From Myxococcota bacterium (lineage in GTDB: Bacteria; Myxococcota_A; UBA9160; UBA4427): a stretch of DNA of 64,000 nt. The notes below the pieces were generated by a model. The model was given only the letters and a program-made list of their open reading frames with translations. It ran no database searches and was not told where the DNA came from. How positions within the stretch are numbered: position 1 is the stretch's first letter; every line of letters starts with the position of its first letter. Below are positions 27,775-34,604 of this stretch, piece by piece. The position numbers and the translations under genes were made by a program. The stretch covers positions 1 through 64,000 of the forward strand of contig JAPKBZ010000001.1 of NCBI GenBank assembly GCA_028823175.1, given 5' to 3'.

Positions 27775-28322
27775 GATTGTCTTTCTCCGAGAGCCGCGCG
27801 CCGAATGGCGGCTGGGTCGTGTTGATGGCGCGCGCGCTGCGCCTCTTCTTCGACCGCCGGGAGGATGGCTTCGACGGCCGAGGGATCGACCGACGAGGCG
27901 ATATTCCCTGCGCCCGCGCGAGTGAGCATCTCCGGAAGGTGCGATCGAATTCTTTCGATTGCCCAGGTCGCAGGGTCGCCCAGGGCAGCGGGATCGATAT
28001 GGATCATCTGGTTGCTGCGTGCTTGCCAGTTCACGTAGTGGTAGTGGGGGTCTTCGTCGAAACAGTCGAAGCGGATCAATTCGAGCCGATCGTCCCCCCG
28101 GCCGCCGAAAACATGGAGGGAAACGCCGGAGTCGTTGAAGTGGAGCCCGCCGGAAGCGCTGCCAGAGGCCGTTTCGATGGCGCTAGCCGCTGCGATCGCA
28201 TCGTCGAGCAGCCGGTACTCGACGCCGATCGCGATGACTCCCGCCTCGAAGAGGGTGGTGTGGGCTGCCACCGGAGGGATGGGCATCTGGTCGTAGTGGG
28301 TGACGCCTCGCTCGTCGCTCAT
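27771..28322 (-). CDS. Conserved hypothetical protein in amidohydrolase operon
   Basis: The 183-residue soluble protein has a beta-rich N-terminal half (LHFNDSGVSLHVFGGRGDDRLELIRFDCFDEDPHYHY) with several His and Asp that could bind a metal, and a helical C-terminal half. I do not recognise the family. Its gene lies between two amidohydrolases with a 4-bp overlap downstream, so it is probably an operon accessory protein. Confidence 0.7.
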   Translation of the reverse strand: MSDERGVTHYDQMPIPPVAAHTTLFEAGVIAIGVEYRLLDDAIAAASAIETASGSASGGLHFNDSGVSLHVFGGRGDDRLELIRFDCFDEDPHYHYVNWQARSNQMIHIDPAALGDPATWAIERIRSHLPEMLTRAGAGNIASSVDPSAVEAILPAVEEEAQRARHQHDPAAIRRAALGERQS

Positions 28323-28388
28323 ATCGGGTTCCTCTGCGGTTGATTTCGGGGTCTCGGGTTCATCGAAGGGCTTTTGAATTTTTCCGTC

Positions 28389-29276
28389 TCAGAGCCCGAG
28401 CACTCTCTCGGCATTTTCGCGGAGAAATTTCGGCCACACGTGATCGCGAAAGGGAACATTGGGCATGTCGGCAAAGATTCGTTCGAGGGAGAGGCCCATC
28501 GGGAAATAGCCGGCATAGAGAATTCGATCGGCGCCCCGGGTATTCGCGTAGTCGACGATGGCTTTCGGGTAATAGCGGGGGGCGAACGCACTGGTTGAGT
28601 AATAGAGGTTTGGCCACTTGAGCATCAGCTTGACGGCGAGTTCGGTCCAGGGCTCTGCGCCGTGTCGCATCACGAATTTGAGATCGGGAAAGAACCACAT
28701 GACCTCGTCGATCAATTCGACATGCTGGCAGGCCATCGGAATACGAGGTCCGGGAACGCCGACACAGACAAAGATGGGGATATCGAGTTCGCAGCACTTG
28801 GCGTAGATGGGGTAGAAGCGCTTGTCGTTGATCGGCACCTGGGGAACGCAGCCAGCGGGAAAGGCACCCACTGCTTTCAGGTCGAACTCCTCGTGGAGTC
28901 GGACAATGTTGCGGACATCCGCCATCCCGTTATTGGGCTCTGTCCCGCACGAAGCGAGGAATCGGTCGGGATGTTGGCGAAGAGCGCGCTGGGCGACGTC
29001 ATCGCTTAGGGAGACCCCGATCAGAGCCTTCTCGATATTGTACTTGTCCATCTCATCCAGGGTGTACTTGATGCGATCTCCGAGGCTCGAGAATTGAGGC
29101 ACATCTTTGAACATGTACTCGACGGGGAAGTCGAAACTCTCGAGGCTTTGCTTGTCGCGAAAGAGCGGCCGCATGAAGTCATAGCTTCGCTTGGCGTCCT
29201 CGCTCGGGATTCCCAGCATCAGATCGATGATGGGGATATCACTGGGCATGACGCTTGCTGGACTCTTTTCGGGCAT
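28389..29276 (-). CDS. Amidohydrolase_2-family protein
   Basis: The 295-residue protein has the TIM-barrel pattern of amidohydrolase_2: IIDLMLG near the N-terminus, GVSLSDDVAQRALRQHPDRFL, KAVGAFPAG, the PIFVCVGVPGPR strand and a DLKFVMRHGAEPW metal-ligand region, ending RILYAGYFPMGLSLERI. The usual N-terminal HxH is not obvious, so it may be metal-poor or single-metal. It is the first catabolic gene after the TetR repressor and shares its operon with another amidohydrolase and an SDR. Confidence 0.82.
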   Translation of the reverse strand: MPEKSPASVMPSDIPIIDLMLGIPSEDAKRSYDFMRPLFRDKQSLESFDFPVEYMFKDVPQFSSLGDRIKYTLDEMDKYNIEKALIGVSLSDDVAQRALRQHPDRFLASCGTEPNNGMADVRNIVRLHEEFDLKAVGAFPAGCVPQVPINDKRFYPIYAKCCELDIPIFVCVGVPGPRIPMACQHVELIDEVMWFFPDLKFVMRHGAEPWTELAVKLMLKWPNLYYSTSAFAPRYYPKAIVDYANTRGADRILYAGYFPMGLSLERIFADMPNVPFRDHVWPKFLRENAERVLGL

Positions 29277-29314
29277 GGCAGATCAGTCTCCGGGATCTCT
29301 GGTGAGGGTTGGGT

Positions 29315-29938
29315 TCAATGGGCTCGTACTGCGTCGTCAATGAAGCGGACCGCGGCCTCGATGATCGCTGGTGTAAGGGGGAATCGCGGATCGTTCGCGT
29401 AGGCGCGGCGAGAGTAGTCGGATTGAAGCTGGCAGATCAGATCGGCCGCGGAGCGGATATCGAGGTCGGCCTTGAATTCTCCCTTCTCCACCCCCGCTTG
29501 GAGAATCGAGGCGACGAGATCACGGTGCGGTTCGATCCGGTCTGAGCTGGCCGTCTGGATGCGTTGGAGCTGGAGTGCTGGGTCCCTCGAGAGAAGGGCG
29601 GGTAGCAGGGGGTTGGTGCGACAAAAATCGACGGAGCGGCGAAACATGCCCTCGAGGGCTTCGCTGGGTTCCTCGTCCCGGGGAATCATGGCTCGCACCC
29701 AGTCGCCGACGAGATCCTTCAGCACAACGCGGAAGAGGTGCTCCTTGTTGCGAAAGAACTGGTAGAGCAGGCCGTTGGAGACCCCGGCTTGAAGGGCGAT
29801 CCGGGCGACCGTGGCCCCGGCGTACCCCTCTTCGCCAAAACAAGCTCGGGCGGCTTGTAGGATCTGGGCCCTTCGCCGCCGGCTTTCGTCTTGCCGGGCG
29901 TCGGTTTTCCCTGGGGACTCGGTCAATTCGGGGGTCAT
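29315..29938 (-). CDS. TetR-family transcriptional regulator
   Basis: The 207-residue protein has the N-terminal TetR helix-turn-helix (RAQILQAARACFGEEGYAGATVARIALQAGVSNGLLYQFFRNKEHLF, residues about 24-68) and a helical ligand domain. It heads the amidohydrolase/SDR operon and is divergent from a third amidohydrolase. An AT-rich inverted repeat begins 8 bp upstream of its start, so it probably represses itself and its neighbours until an inducer binds. Confidence 0.93.
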   Translation of the reverse strand: MTPELTESPGKTDARQDESRRRRAQILQAARACFGEEGYAGATVARIALQAGVSNGLLYQFFRNKEHLFRVVLKDLVGDWVRAMIPRDEEPSEALEGMFRRSVDFCRTNPLLPALLSRDPALQLQRIQTASSDRIEPHRDLVASILQAGVEKGEFKADLDIRSAADLICQLQSDYSRRAYANDPRFPLTPAIIEAAVRFIDDAVRAH

Positions 29939-29945
29939 GGGGTTT

Positions 29946-29969
29946 TGAATATTTTATATCAGATATTCA
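29946..29969. promoter_or_regulatory. Inverted repeat, likely TetR operator
   Basis: TGAATAT-N10-ATATTCA is a 7-bp inverted repeat in a conspicuously AT-rich island between the divergent TetR gene (8 bp away) and the amidohydrolase at 30047 (77 bp away). Its position next to a TetR gene fits autoregulation. Confidence 0.55.
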
Positions 29970-30046
29970 TTGAAGTTCACCCCGAAAATCACCACCTTGG
30001 AGGGGTGGATCAACGACGCCGACCCGGGCGGGCAGGGGGCAAAATA

Positions 30047-31225
30047 ATGCACGAACTTGGTTTTCCCGCCTTCGACGCGGACCATCACTATTACGAGGCC
30101 GAGGATGCGTTCATCCGCCACGTAGATCGGCGCATGCAGCCTCGGTGCATGCAGTGGGCCGAGGTGGAGGGACGCAAGCGATTGATGGTCGGAGGGAAGA
30201 TCAATCGATTCATTCCTAATCCGACATTCGACCCCGTCGCCGAGCCGGGCTGTCTCGACGAATTTTTTCGGGGCAGAAACCCCGAAGGCAAGAGCATGCG
30301 CGAGCTTTTTGGCCGCTTGGAGCCGATCAGCCCGGCCTACCGCGACCGTGATGCGCGCGTCGAGCAATTGGACGCCCAAGAGCTGGGGGGTGCATTTCTC
30401 TTTCCCACTCTGGGCGTGGGAATGCAGGAGAGCATGCGCCACGATCCCGAGGCCGCGTGCGCGGCGTTCTCGGGTTTTAACCGCTGGCTCGAGGAGGACT
30501 GGGGCTTCGCCTACCGCGAGCGTCTCTTCGCGGCTCCCTATCTGAGCCTGATGGACCCGGATTGGGCGCGGGCGGAAGCCGATCGCCTGATCGAGCGAGG
30601 GGCTCGCTTGATCTCCATGGTGCCCGGGCCGGTTCCGCTGGCGAATGCCAGCCGTTCTCTGGCCGATCCCAGTTACGACGCTGTCTGGGCGAGAATCAAT
30701 GAGGCGGGGGTCACGGTGGCTTTCCACGCCGGAGATGCAGGCTATCGAGCCTTTACGGCTGAGGCGTGGGGGGGCACCCGGGAGTTTCGTGCCTTCGAGT
30801 ACGACGCCCTTCTGGGCTGCCTTTCGCCCGAGCCGATTCACGACACCTTTGCCGCCCTGATCTGCCACGGTCTATTCGACCGTCATCCAAGGCTCCGGGT
30901 CGCGAGCATCGAGTGCGGCAGTACCTGGGTGACCTCGCTTGTTCGCAAGCTCAAGAAGTCCTACGGCCAATTGCCAGGCGCCTACAAGCGTGACCCGGTC
31001 GAGACGCTCCGGTCTCACTGTTGGGTGGCGCCCTATTACGAGGACGATATCAGCCTGCTTCGTGATCAGCTTGGCGCAGAAAGCGTTCTCTTTGGTTCGG
31101 ATTTTCCCCACGCCGAGGGCCTGGCCGATCCGCTCTCCTTCGTCGATGAACTCGCTGATTTCTCGTCCGACGAGATTCGCATGATCATGGGGGAGAACGG
31201 CCGCTCCCTGGTGCAACCCATCTGA
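30047..31225 (+). CDS. Amidohydrolase_2-family protein, divergent from TetR
   Basis: The 392-residue protein starts MHELGFPAFDADHHYYE, placing the N-terminal metal motif DADHHY at residues 10-15. Further ligands probably lie in VTVAFHAGDAGY, ICHGLFDRHP and the LFGSDFPHAEGL block near residue 350. ATG 30047 has CAGGGGG upstream; a longer in-frame start at 29891 would lie inside the TetR gene. It resembles the 499-residue amidohydrolase of the neighbouring operon and is probably co-regulated. Confidence 0.88.
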   Translation: MHELGFPAFDADHHYYEAEDAFIRHVDRRMQPRCMQWAEVEGRKRLMVGGKINRFIPNPTFDPVAEPGCLDEFFRGRNPEGKSMRELFGRLEPISPAYRDRDARVEQLDAQELGGAFLFPTLGVGMQESMRHDPEAACAAFSGFNRWLEEDWGFAYRERLFAAPYLSLMDPDWARAEADRLIERGARLISMVPGPVPLANASRSLADPSYDAVWARINEAGVTVAFHAGDAGYRAFTAEAWGGTREFRAFEYDALLGCLSPEPIHDTFAALICHGLFDRHPRLRVASIECGSTWVTSLVRKLKKSYGQLPGAYKRDPVETLRSHCWVAPYYEDDISLLRDQLGAESVLFGSDFPHAEGLADPLSFVDELADFSSDEIRMIMGENGRSLVQPI

Positions 31226-31226
31226 A

Positions 31227-31282
31227 CGGGTCCCCCGGATTCGTTGCGCCCCTCGAGCGCGGGCAACGAAGCCAGGGACCCG
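31227..31282. terminator. Long nested hairpin, bidirectional terminator candidate
   Basis: CGGGTCCC (31227-31234) pairs with GGGACCCG (31275-31282), and inside it TTCGTTGC (31240-31247) pairs with GCAACGAA (31263-31270). It sits just after the amidohydrolase stop and before the end of the convergent peroxiredoxin gene. There is no T tract, so it may be a Rho-linked or structural barrier. Confidence 0.55.
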
Positions 31283-31352
31283 GGTGATGGCCCGGATCCC
31301 TGGGACGGGTGCGCCAGAATCCTGCATGCCCGAGGGTTCGGGCCAGGAATTC

Positions 31353-31826
31353 TTAGAGTGCTTCGAGGATGGCCTCGGCGCTGCTGACCTCGAATTTCAT
31401 GGGTTCTTCTACGGCGAGCTTCGTCACGACGCCGTCCTCGACGATGGCGGCATAGCGCTGGGATCGAAGGCCGAAACCAATCCCCGAGCCGTCGAAATCC
31501 AGGCCGATCGCCTTGGAGAAGTCGCCATTTCCGTCTGCGATCATGGTGACCGCCTCGCCGGCGTTGCGATCGCGTCCCCAGGCGCCCATGACGAAGGCGT
31601 CGTTGACAGAAACGCAGAGAATATCGTCGACTCCTCGGGCCCGAATCGCGTCGGCATGCTCGATATAGCCGGGTAGATGTTGTTCCGAGCAGGTCGGCGT
31701 GAACGCGCCCGGCACTGCAAAGATGACAACTTTTTTGCCTCCGAAGAGTTCCTCGGTGGTGATGTTTTTCATGTCGCTGGTCTTGACCGTGACGTTGGGG
31801 ATTTTCTCCCCTTCCTTGATGGGCAT
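31353..31826 (-). CDS. Peroxiredoxin, Prx5/hybrid type
   Basis: The 157-residue thiol peroxidase carries the peroxidatic Cys46 in PGAFTPTCSEQHLPGY and a second cysteine, Cys71, in ILCVSVND, as in atypical Prx5 proteins. It reduces H2O2 and alkyl hydroperoxides with thioredoxin or glutaredoxin. A longer in-frame start at 32135 overlaps the divergent CoA-transferase gene and was rejected. It lies head-to-head with that gene across 214 bp. Confidence 0.93.
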   Translation of the reverse strand: MPIKEGEKIPNVTVKTSDMKNITTEELFGGKKVVIFAVPGAFTPTCSEQHLPGYIEHADAIRARGVDDILCVSVNDAFVMGAWGRDRNAGEAVTMIADGNGDFSKAIGLDFDGSGIGFGLRSQRYAAIVEDGVVTKLAVEEPMKFEVSSAEAILEAL

Positions 31827-32040
31827 GGCGCTACTCCTTGCGTTTGGCTGGGCAACGAGCCCAGGATCATCAATCCTAACCGATCCAGGCTTGGAGCAGG
31901 GCGGGCCGAATCTTTTTAGCGGCATCTGCAGACGGGCCGCGATTGCTTCGCTTAGGGGGGGTATAATTCGAGCGAGTCGGGCCTTCCGGGCAGGAAGAAG
32001 GAAACGCTCGAGACAGCACCCGAGATAAAAGGAGATACTC
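31827..32040. other. Divergent intergenic region, peroxiredoxin / fused CoA-transferase
   Basis: 214 bp separating two outward starts. It should hold both promoters. An AAAGGAGA ribosome-binding site lies directly before the CoA-transferase ATG at 32041. No further clear motif was seen. Confidence 0.4.
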
Positions 32041-34452
32041 ATGCAACCCCTGCGCGGGCTTCGCGTGGTCGATCTGGCCGACGGAAATGGCGAACTCTGC
32101 GGGCGCATGCTCGCTGACCTCGGGGCGGAGGTCATTCGGGTCGAGCCCCCTGGAGGGGCCGTCTCTCGGGATCTTCCCCCCTTTGCCCCCGATGGGCGGA
32201 CGAGTCTCTATTTCGGTTTTCGGAATCTGGGAAAGCGAAGCCGTGTCATCGATCTGGAGAGCCCCGATGGCCGCAGCGCCTTCGAGGCCCTTCTCGGCGA
32301 GGCCGATATCTTGATCGAGTCGAGTCAGCCGGGACGACTGGCAGAGTTGGGCCTTGCGGCGTCCGATCTCCTGGAGCGGCATCCGCATCTCGTGGTCACC
32401 TCGATTAGTGATTTCGGGCAGGACGGTCCTTATGCTGGCTACCAATCCACCAACATGGTGGTGGTCGCGATGGGAGGCATGATGTACCGCGCGGGGATTC
32501 CCGAAAAACCGCCGGTGGTGATTCCTGGAAGCTTCGCTTATGACGTAGCCTCGGGAGCGGCCGCCTATGCGACTCTTCTTGCCTTTTGGAAGCGTCTTAA
32601 GACAGGCCGTGGCCAGCACCTCGATGTGTCGGCCATGGACGCGGTGGCCAATCTCTCGGACTGGTCGCTTCCGAATTTTTCGCTCAATCCCACGATCGGA
32701 ACTCGGATGGGATCGGGGATCTATACGCTCTATCGCTGTGCCGACGGGTATGTGCGAATGATCGTTCTCGTACTCCGGCACTGGCGGGCTCTGGTGGAAT
32801 GGGTCGGCAGTCCCGAGGAGTTGATGAACCCGGACTACGATCAGTTCATCAACCGACTCGTCGCCCTGGACCAGATCGTGCCGGTACTCGAAGAATTTTT
32901 CCGAGACAAAAATAAAGTTGAGATCGCTCAGGAAGCCCAGCGACGAGGAATTCCCGCGACGCCGCTCTTGCACCCGGGCGAGGTTCTCGACAACGAGCAT
33001 GCGGTGGGTCGGGGAACCTTCGCATCGGTTTCCATCGGGTCAGGGTTCGAGGCAAAGGTCCCCTCGGGCTTTCTGACCATCGAGGGAGAGCGCGTCGGCC
33101 CCGTTGGGGGTACGCCCGAGTTGGGTGAGGCCGGGGAAGAGGGCTTCTCTCGACAGGACGATCGCACCGCCTTTGAGGGGGTGTTCGCTTCCTCTCCTAC
33201 TTCCTTTCCTACGGCCAACTCGGACGGTTACCCGCTGCGCGGTCTACGGGTGATCGATTTTGGTGTGGGTGCCGTGGGGGTCGAGGCCGCCAGGCTTCTC
33301 GCCGAATACGGTGCCGACGTGATCAAGATCGAAACGAGCGATGCGCCAGATTTTATCCGCGTCATCATGAGCAGCTACATGAATCCGTCCTTCGCCTCCT
33401 CGAACCGCACCAAGCGAAGCTTCGGGGTCAACGTCAAGAGAGAGAAGGGGAGAGAGCTTGTTCGTCGCCTGGTGAAGGACGCCGATTTCCTGATCGAGAA
33501 TAATGGGACCGGTGCGATCGAGCGGATGGGTTTTGGCCCGGATGCCCTTCGAGAGCTGAACCCCCGAATGATTTCCTTCTCGAGCCAATTGGTGGGAAGT
33601 TATGGCCCATGGAAAGACTGGATCGGATACGGGCCCAACACGCATCCCGTCAGTGGTCTCCAATACCTCTGGAATTACCCCGAGGACGCCGACAGGCCCG
33701 CGGGCTCGACCGCGGTCTACCCCGATCATTTCGTCGGCAGAATTGGCGCGATGACTCTTATGGCTGGGCTAATCGCTCGGGAGCGGACGGGCCAGGGTTC
33801 TCACCACGACTCAGCGCAATTCGAGGTGGCGATCGGGTTGCTCGGCGATCTCTTCGCCCGGGAAAGTCTCGATCCGGGTAGCGTCGTGCCCGAGGGAAAC
33901 GCGAGCACACGCGGCGCTCCTTGGGGGTGCTACCGCTGCGCGGACGATGAACAGGAAGAGTGGTGTGTCATCACGGTGAGAGATGACGCGGAATGGAGTC
34001 GCCTCAAGGAAGTCCTCGGTCATCCCGCCTGGTCTGAAGAGACTTCTTATCGTCGCGCCGATGGGCGGATGGCCGCGGGCAAGACCATCGATGAGGGAGT
34101 GGAAGCCTGGACACGCAGTCGCTCGCCCCGGGAGGTCATGGAGGCTCTGCAAGCCGTTGGCGTACCCAGCGGGATCGTGGCTCATCCAGGCCACCATATG
34201 AGCGATCCCCAGATGATTCACAGGGATTATGCCAAGCCAGTCGTGCAACAGGAATTGAGTACGGTCTTGCTTGAGGGCCCGGCCTTCCTGGGAAGCGACC
34301 TGCCCGAAGTGATCACCGAGCAAGCCCCAATGATCGGAGAGCACACTCGGGAAGTGGCGATGGAACTCCTTGGGTTGTCCGAGGGAGAGATCGAGACGAT
34401 GTTCGAGGAGGGGCTCCTCGAGGACCCTCTCCCCGAGTTCAGGCTCGTTTAG
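32041..34452 (+). CDS. Fused two-domain family III CoA-transferase
   Basis: The 803-residue protein is two CaiB/BaiF domains in one chain: residues 1-370 (LRGLRVVDLADGNGEL) and 397-803 (YPLRGLRVIDFGVGAVG). Each half retains an Asp at the catalytic position, Asp168 (SFAYDVASG) and Asp562 (YPDHFVG). Single-domain family members form interlocked dimers, so the fusion could act as an intramolecular heterodimer. Succinyl-CoA-type or bile-acid-type substrates are possible. AGGAGA precedes the ATG. Confidence 0.9.
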   Translation: MQPLRGLRVVDLADGNGELCGRMLADLGAEVIRVEPPGGAVSRDLPPFAPDGRTSLYFGFRNLGKRSRVIDLESPDGRSAFEALLGEADILIESSQPGRLAELGLAASDLLERHPHLVVTSISDFGQDGPYAGYQSTNMVVVAMGGMMYRAGIPEKPPVVIPGSFAYDVASGAAAYATLLAFWKRLKTGRGQHLDVSAMDAVANLSDWSLPNFSLNPTIGTRMGSGIYTLYRCADGYVRMIVLVLRHWRALVEWVGSPEELMNPDYDQFINRLVALDQIVPVLEEFFRDKNKVEIAQEAQRRGIPATPLLHPGEVLDNEHAVGRGTFASVSIGSGFEAKVPSGFLTIEGERVGPVGGTPELGEAGEEGFSRQDDRTAFEGVFASSPTSFPTANSDGYPLRGLRVIDFGVGAVGVEAARLLAEYGADVIKIETSDAPDFIRVIMSSYMNPSFASSNRTKRSFGVNVKREKGRELVRRLVKDADFLIENNGTGAIERMGFGPDALRELNPRMISFSSQLVGSYGPWKDWIGYGPNTHPVSGLQYLWNYPEDADRPAGSTAVYPDHFVGRIGAMTLMAGLIARERTGQGSHHDSAQFEVAIGLLGDLFARESLDPGSVVPEGNASTRGAPWGCYRCADDEQEEWCVITVRDDAEWSRLKEVLGHPAWSEETSYRRADGRMAAGKTIDEGVEAWTRSRSPREVMEALQAVGVPSGIVAHPGHHMSDPQMIHRDYAKPVVQQELSTVLLEGPAFLGSDLPEVITEQAPMIGEHTREVAMELLGLSEGEIETMFEEGLLEDPLPEFRLV

Positions 34453-34461
34453 CGTGCCAGA

Positions 34462-34485
34462 AGCCCCTGGTTGCGCCCAGGGGCT
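34462..34485 (+). terminator. Hairpin after fused CoA-transferase
   Basis: AGCCCCTGG pairs with CCAGGGGCT around a 6-nt loop, 10 bp after the stop codon. The 9-bp GC-rich stem fits a terminator, although no T tract follows. Confidence 0.5.
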
Positions 34486-34604
34486 GTGCCAGACCCTGCT
34501 CACGGGCTCGGGCGGATAAGGTCGGCCTATTCGAATAAGGCTCCCCATCCTCCTCGACGGGCAGTATCCTCAAGGGCATTCGACCAACCCCGGAGTACTC
34601 CAGC

